NCBI GenBank assembly: GCA_016928095.1
Contig: JAFGLL010000104.1
Coordinates: 1 to 54,391 of the forward strand
Reading direction: 5' to 3'
DNA length: 54,391 nt
Origin: Thermoplasmatota archaeon
GTDB taxonomy: Archaea; Thermoplasmatota; Penumbrarchaeia; Penumbrarchaeales; Penumbrarchaeaceae
Made by a program: the position numbers and the translations under genes. Below are positions 24,643-33,956 of this stretch, piece by piece (positions within the stretch are counted from its first letter, which is position 1; each line of letters starts with the position of its first letter). The notes under the pieces are model-generated. The model had not been told where the DNA came from. It made no database searches and saw nothing but the letters and a program-made list of their open reading frames with translations.

Positions 24643-25758
24643 TCAATCCACATTGAGCCCGAAGGTCTCCCGGATCAGGGGATGGTATTCGAACCTCTTG
24701 ATCCATATGGTCTCGGGAAGAGAGTGCATCCTCAATATGGGCAGACCTCTCTGGAGATCGTTCATCTTCAGATACTGGTTGAACTCGCTGCGACCCCTGT
24801 TGTACTGGACATAATCCTTGTATGCACCCAGCATGATCAGCTCCCTGGGCCTCGATACCATAAAGATCGAGTCATCCGAAAGAAGGTGACGGTCCCTTGC
24901 CATCTCCAGGTCCAGGGGGTTCCCGGGTTCAATATTGACATTGAACAGGGCTAGTATGGTATAATCCAGTTTCGAGAGGTCCGGGATACGGAGCGAGCAC
25001 AGGTAGCCGTTCTCTATCAGGTTCTCCTTTACCCTGGAAATGGTATGTCTGGAATAGGGGACCCTCGAGGAAAGCTTCGATGATGAGAGGTGGGGATACT
25101 TCACGATATAGTACATTATCTCCAGTTGCTTTTCGGATATCTCCACATCCCTGAGGCTCTTGACCAGGTCCCTGGGTTCGACCAGGAATATACCGTCCTT
25201 ACGGTAGAGGTCCTCCTCCCTGAGGCCTGAATTCTCCATCAACCCGGGATCATCGCTCGAGAAGTCGCGATAGAGCAGGGGTGCCATATTGAAGTACCTC
25301 AATACCCAGGATATCTCGAACGGGAACAGGACCTCCTTGGGCAGCTCTATCTCAAGCAGGTTTAGCTTTGCCAGAAGGCCCAACCTCTCGTGGGATATCC
25401 TCATGATCCGGGTCACGTTCCTTGCGATCGAGATAGAGAAACCTCTGTGGGATTCACCTAGGGACATCAGTATCTCCGGATAGACCTCAACTGACCTCCT
25501 GGAATGCTCCACCCTCTCCTCCACCCTGATGGAGGGATTGAAATCGCTGTAAACCGTTGCCAGGAGCTCCATCCCCAGTTTCGGAAAGACCGGTACGAAG
25601 GTCTCCTGAATGAACCCGGATCCGGTAAGCCTTGCCTTGGCGGATGCGAAGGTCGAATTGGGGATCGACAATCTTTCGGCGATGTCACGGTCCTTGTCAT
25701 CGGAATAGGCGACAAGCCCGATGAACGCCAGTTTCTCTGTCCTTGATAGACCCTTCAT
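24643..25758 (-). CDS. Two-HTH transcriptional regulator beside the citrate operon
   Basis: A 371-residue protein. N-terminal HTH: KLAFIGLVAYSDDKDRDIAE followed by RLSIPNSTFASAKARLTGSG (about 7-50). A central alpha/beta region of about 160 residues shows no catalytic motif and may sense a ligand. A second winged HTH lies near 212-260 (SEKQLEIMYYIVKYPHLSSS, then RHTISRVKENLIENGYL), and a C-terminal alpha/beta domain follows. I do not recognise the family. It is transcribed divergently from the aconitase-CitDEF-IDH operon, and a perfect 13-bp palindrome sits between the two promoters, so control of that operon is a reasonable inference. ATG 25758 is chosen: a TATA-like box lies about 35 nt upstream, within the longer ORF extension. 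Confidence 0.8.
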   Translation of the reverse strand: MKGLSRTEKLAFIGLVAYSDDKDRDIAERLSIPNSTFASAKARLTGSGFIQETFVPVFPKLGMELLATVYSDFNPSIRVEERVEHSRRSVEVYPEILMSLGESHRGFSISIARNVTRIMRISHERLGLLAKLNLLEIELPKEVLFPFEISWVLRYFNMAPLLYRDFSSDDPGLMENSGLREEDLYRKDGIFLVEPRDLVKSLRDVEISEKQLEIMYYIVKYPHLSSSKLSSRVPYSRHTISRVKENLIENGYLCSLRIPDLSKLDYTILALFNVNIEPGNPLDLEMARDRHLLSDDSIFMVSRPRELIMLGAYKDYVQYNRGRSEFNQYLKMNDLQRGLPILRMHSLPETIWIKRFEYHPLIRETFGLNVD

Positions 25759-25791
25759 ACGTTTGACCTGAGACCCATATCCATCATCAAC

Positions 25792-25804
25792 TATTTTATA
25801 ATTA
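25792..25804 (-). promoter_or_regulatory. TATA-like box of the two-HTH regulator
   Basis: Minus-strand ATAATTATAAAAT lies about 35-45 nt before the ATG at 25758, with its upstream side toward the palindrome at 25828-25840. Confidence 0.4.
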
Positions 25805-25827
25805 TGAAAAATAGAGCATAATAATTG

Positions 25828-25840
25828 TGGACATTGTCCA
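25828..25840. promoter_or_regulatory. Candidate operator palindrome TGGACA-T-TGTCCA
   Basis: A perfect 13-bp inverted repeat lies between the regulator TATA box (25792-25804) and the aconitase TATA box (25881-25892). It is GC-containing in an otherwise A/T-rich 188-nt gap, which makes it stand out. The divergently encoded two-HTH regulator is the likely binder. Confidence 0.45.
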
Positions 25841-25880
25841 TTATTCCTGTAAATTAAAGGAATATTCAAAATTTAGTAAT

Positions 25881-25892
25881 GTATATATAATT
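25881..25892 (+). promoter_or_regulatory. TATA-like box of the aconitase operon
   Basis: GTATATATAATT lies 55-66 nt before the ATG, predicting a leader of about 30 nt that contains the hairpin at 25907-25940. Confidence 0.5.
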
Positions 25893-25906
25893 AAACCCGT
25901 TTTCAC

Positions 25907-25940
25907 CCTCCAGCTCTAAAGGAGCATATCTTCCTGGAGG
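25907..25940 (+). promoter_or_regulatory. Leader hairpin that covers the aconitase ribosome binding site
   Basis: CCTCCAG (25907-25913) is exactly complementary to CTGGAGG (25934-25940), which contains the ribosome binding site 6 nt before the ATG at 25947. A small inner hairpin (GCTC 25913-25916, GAGC 25922-25925) can alternate with it. If transcription starts near 25910-25917, part of the upstream arm might be missing, so a role in translational control is tentative. Confidence 0.3.
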
Positions 25941-25946
25941 AATAAC

Positions 25947-27866
25947 ATGGGACTGACCCTGGCTCAGAGGATCTTGAAGGAGCATCTTGTCGAAGGAACG
26001 GAAAAGATAGGAGACTCCATCGCCATAAGGATGGACCATACATTGACCCAGGATGCCACCGGAACGATGGCATACCTGCAGTTCGAGGCTATGGGCCTCG
26101 ACAGGGTCCAGACCGATCTGTCGGTCTCCTTCATAGACCACAACATGCTCCAGACGGATTTCATGAATGCTGACGATCATCTCTATCTGCAGTCCATTGC
26201 ACAAAGATACGGTATAACGCTTTCCAAGGCCGGGAACGGGATCTGCCACCAGGTCTTCTTCGAGAGGTTCGCCAGACCGGGAAAGACACTCATTGGTTCC
26301 GATTCCCATACGCCGACGGCCGGAGGAATGGGGCAGCTGGCCATCGGGGCCGGCGGACTTGATGTCGCCGTCGCCATGGCGGGCGGACCCTTCGAGCTCA
26401 AGTACCCGAAGATCATGGGGATCAAGGTAACAGGAAAGCTGACCCCCGGAGTGAGCGGCAAGGATGTCATCCTGGAGGTCCTGAGACGGCTTGACGTCAA
26501 GGGAGGACGCGGCTATATCCTTGAATATTTCGGTCCCGGTGTCAGTAACCTGTCGGTTCCTGACAGAGCCACCATTACCAACATGGGGACAGAGACCGGA
26601 GCTACCACCTCCATCTTCCCCTCGGATGAGGCCACAAAGGCTTACATGGAAGCCATGGGACGGGGCGATCAGTGGATCGAAATGAAAGCGGACAGTGACG
26701 CCGTTTACGACGAGGTCCTGGACCTCGACCTCTCGAAAATAGAGCCCCTCGTCGCCAGACCGCACTCCCCCGGAAACGTCTCCCCTGTCAGAGAACTCCT
26801 CGGGACCAGAGTGAACCAGGTCTGCGTGGGATCATGCACCAATTCGTCCTACCGGGACCTCATGACCGTCGCCAACATGGTGAAGGGGAAGAAGGTCCAC
26901 CAGGACGTTTCCGCCACGATCTCCCCCGGCTCCAGGACCATAATCAAGGAGATGATCAGGACCGGTGCCTATTCGGACCTTGTGGAGGCGGGTTTCAGGA
27001 TACTGGAATCCGGATGCGGCCCGTGCATCGGCATGGGGCTTGCCCCGTCCTCGGGTGCGGTTTCCGTGAGGACGTTCAACCGGAATTTCGAGGGAAGGAG
27101 CGGGACCAAGGACGCCCAGGTCTATCTGGTATCCCCCGAAGTGGCCGCTGCAACCGCCTTGAAGGGTGAGATGGCAGATCCGAGGGAGTTCAAGGGCATC
27201 GAACCCGTAAGGGAGCCCTCAAGATATTCTACTGACGACAATCTCTTCGTCGCCCCCCTCCCGCCAGAGGAGGCAGGGGGGGTGGTGATCGTACGCGGCC
27301 CGAACATCAAACCGCTTCCGGCCTTCCATCCCCTACCGGAGAAGGAGGAGGGAGAGGTCCTGATAAAGGTGGGTGACAACATCACCACCGATCATATCAT
27401 GCCTGCCGGGGCGAAGATACTACCCCTCAGGTCCAATATCCCCAAGATATCGGAGTTCGTCTTCAACTCCGTCGACCCGGGCTTCCCCAAGAGGGCGATC
27501 GAAAAGGGTGGCGGGTTCATCATAGGCGGGGAAAATTATGGACAGGGGTCCTCAAGGGAGCATGCTGCGCTCGCCCCGAAATATCTCGGGGTGAAGGCCG
27601 TGATCGTCAGGTCCTTCGCAAGGATACACCGGGCCAATCTGGTCAACTTCGGTATCCTCCCTCTCACATTCAAGGATCCCGCCGATCTCGATCTTATAGA
27701 GATGGGCGACAGACTGAAGCTGGTCATCGGGGACCTCAGCGACCTTGTTCTGGAGGTCGAGAACAAGGGTTTGAAGATACCTCTCCTTCACGATCTTTCC
27801 GAGAGGGAGATCGAGGTCATGAAGCAGGGGGGAACGCTGAACTATACCCGGTCCCAGCTATCCTGA
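25947..27866 (+). CDS. Aconitate hydratase (monomeric, about 640-residue type)
   Basis: A 639-residue [4Fe-4S] enzyme that interconverts citrate and isocitrate. DHTLTQDATG and GSDSHTPTAGGMG are active-site segments; the cluster Cys ligands are in GSCTNSS (about 293-299) and SGCGPCIG (about 354-361). The C-terminal swivel domain starts near 470 (DNITTDHIMPAG) and contains the catalytic Ser in GQGSSREHAA. Length and the DHTLTQD start resemble the short bacterial aconitases close to the isopropylmalate isomerase line rather than the 890-residue AcnA. GGAGG precedes the ATG. It is first in a tight operon with citD, citE, citF and isocitrate dehydrogenase, supporting a role in citrate metabolism rather than leucine or lysine synthesis. 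Confidence 0.95.
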   Translation: MGLTLAQRILKEHLVEGTEKIGDSIAIRMDHTLTQDATGTMAYLQFEAMGLDRVQTDLSVSFIDHNMLQTDFMNADDHLYLQSIAQRYGITLSKAGNGICHQVFFERFARPGKTLIGSDSHTPTAGGMGQLAIGAGGLDVAVAMAGGPFELKYPKIMGIKVTGKLTPGVSGKDVILEVLRRLDVKGGRGYILEYFGPGVSNLSVPDRATITNMGTETGATTSIFPSDEATKAYMEAMGRGDQWIEMKADSDAVYDEVLDLDLSKIEPLVARPHSPGNVSPVRELLGTRVNQVCVGSCTNSSYRDLMTVANMVKGKKVHQDVSATISPGSRTIIKEMIRTGAYSDLVEAGFRILESGCGPCIGMGLAPSSGAVSVRTFNRNFEGRSGTKDAQVYLVSPEVAAATALKGEMADPREFKGIEPVREPSRYSTDDNLFVAPLPPEEAGGVVIVRGPNIKPLPAFHPLPEKEEGEVLIKVGDNITTDHIMPAGAKILPLRSNIPKISEFVFNSVDPGFPKRAIEKGGGFIIGGENYGQGSSREHAALAPKYLGVKAVIVRSFARIHRANLVNFGILPLTFKDPADLDLIEMGDRLKLVIGDLSDLVLEVENKGLKIPLLHDLSEREIEVMKQGGTLNYTRSQLS

Positions 27867-27882
27867 TAGGGAAGGTATCATC

Positions 27883-28170
27883 ATGGTGGAGATCGTCAGA
27901 TTGAGAAGGGAGGGTTCGGCCGGTACCGAAGAGAGGGAGGACTGTATGGTCAGGCTCTCCCCCGCGGAGCCGGGGTCCGGGATAAGGATAGAGATCGAGG
28001 GGAAATCCCGGGATTTCTTCAGGGATGAGGTCTTCAAGGTCTTCGAAACCACCCTTAAAGGTATGGGAATTGTCGATGCGAACGTTTGGAGCAAGGGTCA
28101 GAGCCCCTTGAACTTCACAATAATAGCCAGGACAAAAGCGGCAGCCATCAAGGCGGGTGCGTTCGAATGA
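27883..28170 (+). CDS. citD: Citrate lyase acyl carrier protein (gamma subunit)
   Basis: A 95-residue acyl carrier subunit. GSAGTEERED at the N terminus contains Ser12, equivalent to the Ser of CitD that carries the 2'-(5''-triphosphoribosyl)-3'-dephospho-CoA-derived arm; the rest matches the CitD fold (IEIEGKSRDFF, VFETTLKGMGI, LNFTIIARTKAA). During catalysis the acetyl group on this arm is exchanged for citrate by CitF, and the resulting citryl group is cleaved by CitE. The gene lies 16 nt after aconitase and its stop overlaps the citE start. The enzymes that build, attach and acetylate the prosthetic group (CitG, CitX, CitC) are not in this window. Confidence 0.9.
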   Translation: MVEIVRLRREGSAGTEEREDCMVRLSPAEPGSGIRIEIEGKSRDFFRDEVFKVFETTLKGMGIVDANVWSKGQSPLNFTIIARTKAAAIKAGAFE

Positions 28171-29117
28171 AGCTGAGAAGATCGAGGCTTTACGTCCCTG
28201 GCAACACTCCAAAGATGATCCCTCCGGCCGGCCTCTACGGTGCAGATGTCATCTCATTGGACCTGGAGGATGCCGTTGGGCCCGATTTCAAGGTGGATGC
28301 CAGGATGCTGGTCTCTGAAGCTCTCAAGATCGTTGATTTCGGCCCGGGAGTCGAGGTGACGGTTCGTATCAACCCGCTTTCCACCGAATGGGGTAGATGG
28401 GACATCAGGCAGATCGTCTGCAACAAGCTGGACGGGATATACATACCCAAGGTGGAATCCCCCGAGGACGTTATCCTTGTTGACGAGCTTGTTACCGACC
28501 TCGAGGAGAAGAAAGGACTACCCATCGGCAGGATCAAACTGTTCGCCACCATGGAGACGGCAAAGGGGATCCTCAACTCGTACGAGATAGCCCGATGCTC
28601 CAAGAGGCTCGAGGGGATCACCATCGGAGGCGAGGACCTTACAGCCGATCTCGGTGGAGAGAGAAGCTCCGATGGAATTGCCATACACACTGCCAGACAG
28701 TTGATAGTACTCGCTGCCAGAGCCGCGGGCATACAGGCCATTGACACGGTCTACGCCGATTTCAGGGATATGGAAGGGTTGAGGAAGGAGACCGAACTGG
28801 TAAGGAAGATGGGATACGATGGCAAAGCATGTATCCATCCCAACCAGATCGAGGTCATCCACGAGGTGTTCAATCCCACACCGGATGAGATCGTGCACGC
28901 GGTCAAGGTGACCAATGCCATCGAGGAAGCCAGGAAAAGGGGCTCCGGCGTCATTGCCCTTGGCAAGAAGATGGTGGACCGACCGATAGCTCTCAGGGCG
29001 GAGAAGGTGCTTGCGAGAGCCCATGCCGCGGAGCTTCCGATACCCACTATCGAGGAGATCAAGGCCATTGAAGAAACGACCAGCTCCGGGACCGGTAAAG
29101 GCGGAGGTGATGACTGA
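28167..29117 (+). CDS. citE: Citrate lyase beta subunit (citryl-ACP lyase)
   Basis: A 316-residue TIM-barrel lyase that splits citryl-ACP into oxaloacetate and acetyl-ACP. The start RRSRLYVPGNTPKM, then DVISLDLEDAV, VRINPLSTEWG, TMETAKGILNS and IGGEDLTADLG, are CitE hallmarks; Glu of METAKG and Asp of GGEDLTADLG bind Mg. CACIHPNQ-like KACIHPNQIEVIHEVFNPT near 245 closes the active site. Stand-alone CitE-like proteins have other substrates (malyl- or citramalyl-CoA), but location between citD and citF argues for true citrate lyase. ATG 28167 overlaps the citD stop (ATGA); the longer frame upstream is rejected. Confidence 0.93.
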   Translation: MKLRRSRLYVPGNTPKMIPPAGLYGADVISLDLEDAVGPDFKVDARMLVSEALKIVDFGPGVEVTVRINPLSTEWGRWDIRQIVCNKLDGIYIPKVESPEDVILVDELVTDLEEKKGLPIGRIKLFATMETAKGILNSYEIARCSKRLEGITIGGEDLTADLGGERSSDGIAIHTARQLIVLAARAAGIQAIDTVYADFRDMEGLRKETELVRKMGYDGKACIHPNQIEVIHEVFNPTPDEIVHAVKVTNAIEEARKRGSGVIALGKKMVDRPIALRAEKVLARAHAAELPIPTIEEIKAIEETTSSGTGKGGGDD

Positions 29118-30769
29118 TGGTGAACATCGATGAGCTGGAATGGGTCGAGAACGCCATAGGTCGAAAGGTCCCCAAAAGTTTACATGGTCAGGAACTTCAT
29201 CCCTATATCGGACCCTTCAAACACAGACCCACAAAGGACCACAAATACGGTCCGAAGCTCGGATATGTGGCTGACCAGACGAGCGAACTGGTCTCGTCCC
29301 TTTCGATGGCCATCGACAAGGTGGGGTTGAAGGACAATATGACCATTTCCTTCCACCACCACTTCAGGAACGGCGACCATGTCATGAACATGGTCCTGGA
29401 GGAGATAGAGAAGAAAGGGATCAAAAACCTCATTCTTGCCCCCAGCTCCACGTTCCCCTGCCAGGAGGAGACAATAATCAGATGCGTCAAGAACGGCACC
29501 ATCGCAAGTATAGAGGGAGGGTCCGCCCGGGGTGAGATCGGAAGGATGGTCTCCTCCGGAAATTATCTTGAGCATCCCATGAAGATCAGGTCCCACGGAG
29601 GAAGGGTCAGGGCGATCGAGGCGGGAGATATCAAGATAGATGTGGCATTCATAGGAGCCCCCTCCGCCGATGAGCTGGGGAACCTGAACGGAGTTATCGG
29701 TCCGTCAGCATGCGGGACCATAAATTTCTCATTCGTGGACGCCCGTTTCGCGGACAATGTGATCGCCATAACGGACCACCTTGTAGAGTATCCGAATTTC
29801 CCCATGTCCATTAGCCAGGAGCTTGTTGATTACATAGTGGTCGTGGACAAGATCGGGGACCCGAACAGGATCGCATCCGGTGAGCTCAAGATCACCAGCT
29901 CTCCGACCAGATTGAAGATCGCCAAGGATGCTGTGAGGATTGCGGACCTCCTAGGTTACGTTAAGGACGGGATGAGCTTCCAGGCAGGAGCGGGCGGTAT
30001 ATCCCTTGCCTTCACCGACTTCCTTCACGATCTCATGAAGGAGAAGAAGGTCGTTGCGAAATGGGCACAGGGTGGTACGACCAAATTCCTTGTGGACATG
30101 CTCAAGGACGGGACCGTCAGGAAGCTCATCACCGGGCAGGCCTTTGATATCGCTGCGATCGAGAGCATGAGGGATGACCCCAAGGACCATGTAGACCTAC
30201 CCATAGGGGCCTATGCCAATATACACGGAAAAGGATGCACGGTCAACAAATTGGACATAGTTGTGCTCGGAGCGTCCGAGGTGGATACCAGCTTCAATGT
30301 GAACACGGCAACACTCTCCAGCGGGTTGATAGCAGAGCCTGTCGGAGGACACTCTGATACTGCGGCGGGAGCGTCGCTCTGCATAATAACCGTGCCGCTG
30401 TTCAGAGGCAGGTATCCTGTGATAGTGGAGGACTGCACCACGGTGGTCACACCGGGCGAGACCGTCGATGTCATTGTGACGGAAAGAGGGATCGCCATCA
30501 ATCCTATGAGAAAGGACCTTCTGGAAAAGCTCGAGAAGGTCAAGGTCCCGCGAGACCTCCGTATCTGCACCATCAAGGAGCTCCAGGAGATGGCCTACAA
30601 TATCACCGGAGGGAAGGTCGAACCGAACTGGGGAGACAAGATAGTTGCGCTGATAGAGTACAGGGACGGGACCATCATTGATACGGTGAGGAACGTCCTG
30701 CCGAAGTACTATGATGACGCGATCTTCGTTGACAAGGAGGATTTGGATGTCGAACGCAGAGAAAATTAA
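29117..30769 (+). CDS. citF: Citrate lyase alpha subunit (citrate:acetyl-ACP transferase)
   Basis: A 550-residue CoA-transferase-fold protein that swaps acetate for citrate on the CitD arm. Motifs: [13 protein letters not shown] (near 75-87), SGGR-like [66 protein letters not shown] and [23 protein letters not shown], as in CitF. It is somewhat longer than the usual 505-520 residues. The ATG at 29117 overlaps the citE TGA and follows GGAGGTGA, so the citrate lyase subunits are likely made in balanced amounts. Its last 23 nt overlap the isocitrate dehydrogenase gene. Confidence 0.94.
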   Translation: MVNIDELEWVENAIGRKVPKSLHGQELHPYIGPFKHRPTKDHKYGPKLGYVADQTSELVSSLSMAIDKVGLKDNMTISFHHHFRNGDHVMNMVLEEIEKKGIKNLILAPSSTFPCQEETIIRCVKNGTIASIEGGSARGEIGRMVSSGNYLEHPMKIRSHGGRVRAIEAGDIKIDVAFIGAPSADELGNLNGVIGPSACGTINFSFVDARFADNVIAITDHLVEYPNFPMSISQELVDYIVVVDKIGDPNRIASGELKITSSPTRLKIAKDAVRIADLLGYVKDGMSFQAGAGGISLAFTDFLHDLMKEKKVVAKWAQGGTTKFLVDMLKDGTVRKLITGQAFDIAAIESMRDDPKDHVDLPIGAYANIHGKGCTVNKLDIVVLGASEVDTSFNVNTATLSSGLIAEPVGGHSDTAAGASLCIITVPLFRGRYPVIVEDCTTVVTPGETVDVIVTERGIAINPMRKDLLEKLEKVKVPRDLRICTIKELQEMAYNITGGKVEPNWGDKIVALIEYRDGTIIDTVRNVLPKYYDDAIFVDKEDLDVERREN

Positions 30770-31970
30770 GGTTAGGACGCCGATAGTTGAGATAGACGGG
30801 GACGAGATGACCCGCGTGCTATGGAAGATGATCAAGGATAAGCTGATCCTGCCCTATCTGGACGTGGAGCTTATCTATTTTGACCTTCACCTCAAGAAGC
30901 GTGATGAGACCGATGACAGAATAACGCTGGAGGCAGCCGAGGCCATCAAGAATTACGGTGTGGGCGTGAAATGCGCCACCATCACCCCTAACGGCGCCAG
31001 GGTGAAGGAGTACGGGCTCAAGCAGGAGTGGAAGTCCCCCAACGGAACCATCAGGGCAGCCCTTGACGGAACGGTCTTCCGCAAACCGATAATGGTGAAG
31101 AACGTGAAACCGTCGGTGACGTTGTGGAAGAAACCCATCATCATAGGCAGGCATGCCTACGGGGACGTTTACAAGAACCAGGAGATACTCGTTCCCGGAC
31201 CCGGTAAGGGGGAGATCGTCTTCACGGATGCACAGGGTAACGAGACAAGGAAGTTGATCCAGGAGTTCAAAGGACCCGGTGTCCTTCAGGGGGTACACAA
31301 CACCGACAGGTCCATCAGATCTTTCGCGAAGGCCTGCATGGAATATGCCCTTGATCAGAAGGTCGACCTCTGGTTCGGAGCCAAGGATACCATATCCAAG
31401 ATCTACGATGCAAGGTTCAAGACCGTCTTCGAAGAAGTGTTCGAAAAGGATTACAGAAAAAGGTTCGAGGAGGCGGGGATCACCTTCTTCTACACGTTGA
31501 TCGACGATGCCGTTGCCAGGATCATGAGGTCCGAGGGCGGCGTACTCTGGGCATGCAAGAACTACGACGGCGATGTCATGTCCGATATGCTTGCATCCGC
31601 CTTCGGAAGTCTGGCAATGATGACATCCGTCCTGGTCTCACCGGAGGGGCTCTTCGAGTACGAGGCCGCCCACGGTACTGTCCAGAAGCACTACTACAAG
31701 CACCTCAGGGGAGAGTCGACCTCCACAAACTCGGTCGCCTCGATATTCGCATGGACGGGTGCGATCAGAAAGAGAGGTGAGCTCGACGGGACACCGGAGG
31801 TCTGCGAGTTCGCGGACCGTCTGGAGAAAGTGATCCTGGAAACCATAGAATCCGGCATCATGACCGGGGACCTCGCAAGGCTGTCGGAACCCAAACCCGA
31901 AAAGGTCTACCTTTCGGAAGAATGGATCGACGCGGTCAGGTCGCGGTTGGACCAAGAGATCAGAGGATGA
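30747..31970 (+). CDS. icd: Isocitrate dehydrogenase, NADP type (eukaryote-like subfamily)
   Basis: A 407-residue enzyme that interconverts isocitrate and 2-oxoglutarate plus CO2. [16 protein letters not shown] at the N terminus, [33 protein letters not shown], the catalytic Tyr/Lys regions, IDDAVARIM (Mg-binding Asp) and [12 protein letters not shown] are those of the homodimeric NADP enzymes found in eukaryotes and many bacteria, rather than the NAD/NADP type common in archaea. The start codon follows GGAGG inside the end of citF, so it is part of the same operon. The reaction can run as reductive carboxylation, which would feed citrate to the two cleavage systems. Confidence 0.95.
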   Translation: MSNAEKIKVRTPIVEIDGDEMTRVLWKMIKDKLILPYLDVELIYFDLHLKKRDETDDRITLEAAEAIKNYGVGVKCATITPNGARVKEYGLKQEWKSPNGTIRAALDGTVFRKPIMVKNVKPSVTLWKKPIIIGRHAYGDVYKNQEILVPGPGKGEIVFTDAQGNETRKLIQEFKGPGVLQGVHNTDRSIRSFAKACMEYALDQKVDLWFGAKDTISKIYDARFKTVFEEVFEKDYRKRFEEAGITFFYTLIDDAVARIMRSEGGVLWACKNYDGDVMSDMLASAFGSLAMMTSVLVSPEGLFEYEAAHGTVQKHYYKHLRGESTSTNSVASIFAWTGAIRKRGELDGTPEVCEFADRLEKVILETIESGIMTGDLARLSEPKPEKVYLSEEWIDAVRSRLDQEIRG

Positions 31971-31987
31971 ACATACGAATATATACC

Positions 31988-32028
31988 GGGTGCACCCGGA
32001 AGACCGGGGCACCCTTAACTTTTTTTTT
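31988..32028 (+). terminator. Terminator of the aconitase-CitDEF-IDH operon
   Basis: GGGTGC (31988-31993) pairs with GCACCC (32009-32014), and the inner CCGG copies (31996-31999, 32004-32007) pair around an AAGA loop; nine T residues follow (32020-32028). It lies 18 nt after the isocitrate dehydrogenase stop, between convergent operons, and looks like a bacterial-style intrinsic terminator. Confidence 0.65.
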
Positions 32029-32114
32029 CCCGGACCTGTCCGAACCTTTCAAGAAGAGCATCCTCGCTGCTTTATGGAATTGGACCGAGGACCCGGTCGT
32101 CGATCCGTTATATA

Positions 32115-33956
32115 TCATTCCTTTCTCTCTACCATGTAGAGGATGTCCTCCCACGGATGCCGATACAATCTCTCACCCATCCTTTTCTGGTCCAGTGCAT
32201 GTCCAATCAGTCCGATGGACCTTCCAAGGACGAAGAAACCGTTCAAGTATCCCAGGTTCACGATGTTCCTGACCTCTTCGTCATTGTAATGGCCCACCCC
32301 CCGCAGCATGTCCACCATGAGAACACCGATGGTCCCGTCCACGTTCAGTATGAGATTGGACTTCTTCTGGGTCGTAACCGTCTGTACACCGAGCGCGAAA
32401 TCCAGAAGATCGGTCCTGGGGAAGTTCTTCCTTGCATACTCTATTAGCAGGGTGACCCTGCCGTCCGGGTTCTCCAGCGATTTCACCCTGTGGCCGATAC
32501 CCGGGATCTTGACGTTCTTATCCTTCATCTCCTTGACGAAATCCCTGGGTACGATCCCGCGCCTGAACGCATCGCTCATGTACTTCGCACAATCGTCGAT
32601 GGCACCTCCGAACCTGGGTCCGATCGTAAGAAGACCCGAACAGAGGCATGAGATCAGGTCCTTTCCGGCCCTGGATGCGATTATGGCATTGTGAGCTCCC
32701 GATACGGCGGGGCCGTGGTCAGCAACTATCATCAAGGCCATCTCCATGAAATCGGTGGCCCATTTGGGGAACCTCCTACCGAACCATAGCAAGGATATCA
32801 CATCACCTATCTTTCCCCCGGAGTGGACTATCTCCGAGATCGGATATCCTCCGTAGTTGACCTCCTCCCCGCGGTCATCCGCGACAGTGCTGATGAATGA
32901 TGTGGGTTTGCGTATGATCCCGCGTTTTAATGCGTCCGCATAGTCCATCGGTATGTTGGGTACGTTCCTGGGCTCCTCTATCGGGGTGATCTTTCCCTCG
33001 TCCTTGAGCTTGATGAAGGTCCTTGCTATCTCCTCGCCCAGAGTATCGAATGAGTGCGGGACTATAACTCCGGCCTTCTTGAGTGTCTTGTTCTTGGCAT
33101 CGGCGGTCTCCGCTTCGGCCCCTGCCTTGGCCCCGGCATGACCGAACTGAACGCCCGCCGGGAACATCTTCGAGCAGGTACCCATCACCCAGAAAACAAT
33201 GGGTTTTGTAAGGAGCCCCTTATTTACAGCTTCAACGACCTTGTACTCCTCGTCCCCTCCGAGCTCTCCCAGGGCCACCATAATCTTGATCTTGGGATTG
33301 GCCTCGTACCTCAGCAGGTGGTCTATCAGGCTCGATCCCGGGTACTTGTCACCTCCTATTGCGACCCCCTCGAATATACCGTCAGTATTGTGAGATACTA
33401 TGTTGAACATCTCGTTGAGTAGACCCCCGGACTTCGTTACCAAACCCACGGAGCCTCTCCTGTAGAGCTTCTGCTCCCTTATGTTCTCTATCGTACCTCC
33501 GGTGTTGCCCACTTTGAAAGCCCCCGCCCCGATGGCCCCCACGGTTGCGGGTCCTATGATGATCTTCTTGAGCTTTTTGGACAGGTGGGCAAGTTCCCTG
33601 GCCTTCCTCTCGGGAACACCCTCCGCGATGACCGCGACAACCCTTATCTGTTTGTTCAGCAGGGCTTCCTTTGTGGTGGCGTAAGCAGATCTGAAGGAGG
33701 CGAAATTCACCATGACGTCAATATCGCCGTTGGCATCCGTAGCCGTTTGTATGGTGGGATATATGGGTATCAGGACCTCGCCTTTCCCCCAGTGTGCCTT
33801 GTGCGTTCCTGAATTACCCGGGTTCACTATGGCGGCCACGGAAGGCTTCTCCCTTCCGGAGAGATAATCGAAGTCCAGCATTCTCTGGACGGCCTTTGTC
33901 TGCATGTTGTACACTATCGATCTGGTATCTCTGGAGAAAAGCAGGTATGGTTCCAT
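32115..33956 (-). CDS. aclA: ATP-citrate lyase, large subunit (SCS-alpha plus citrate synthase-like)
   Basis: A 613-residue subunit closely similar to the C-terminal part of human ACLY. Residues 30-330 are the succinyl-CoA synthetase alpha-like CoA-ligase part (KPSVAAIVNPG, NFASFRSAY, IGPATVGAI, FKVGNTGG) with the phospho-accepting His273 in QFGHAGA. Residues about 345-613 are the citrate synthase-like cleavage module (ADHGPAVSGAHN, GIGHRVKSLENPDGR, NLILNVDGTIGV, LGRSIGLIGHALDQKR, YRHPWEDI). With the small subunit it converts citrate, ATP and CoA to acetyl-CoA and oxaloacetate, the key step of the reductive TCA cycle in bacteria such as Chlorobium. ATG 33956 overlaps the stop of the small-subunit gene. 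Confidence 0.97.
   Translation of the reverse strand: MEPYLLFSRDTRSIVYNMQTKAVQRMLDFDYLSGREKPSVAAIVNPGNSGTHKAHWGKGEVLIPIYPTIQTATDANGDIDVMVNFASFRSAYATTKEALLNKQIRVVAVIAEGVPERKARELAHLSKKLKKIIIGPATVGAIGAGAFKVGNTGGTIENIREQKLYRRGSVGLVTKSGGLLNEMFNIVSHNTDGIFEGVAIGGDKYPGSSLIDHLLRYEANPKIKIMVALGELGGDEEYKVVEAVNKGLLTKPIVFWVMGTCSKMFPAGVQFGHAGAKAGAEAETADAKNKTLKKAGVIVPHSFDTLGEEIARTFIKLKDEGKITPIEEPRNVPNIPMDYADALKRGIIRKPTSFISTVADDRGEEVNYGGYPISEIVHSGGKIGDVISLLWFGRRFPKWATDFMEMALMIVADHGPAVSGAHNAIIASRAGKDLISCLCSGLLTIGPRFGGAIDDCAKYMSDAFRRGIVPRDFVKEMKDKNVKIPGIGHRVKSLENPDGRVTLLIEYARKNFPRTDLLDFALGVQTVTTQKKSNLILNVDGTIGVLMVDMLRGVGHYNDEEVRNIVNLGYLNGFFVLGRSIGLIGHALDQKRMGERLYRHPWEDILYMVERKE

Noticed and set aside
25866-26765. 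299-codon minus-strand frame across the aconitase start
   Set aside because: It overlaps aconitase coding DNA, its promoter and leader; no homology is visible.
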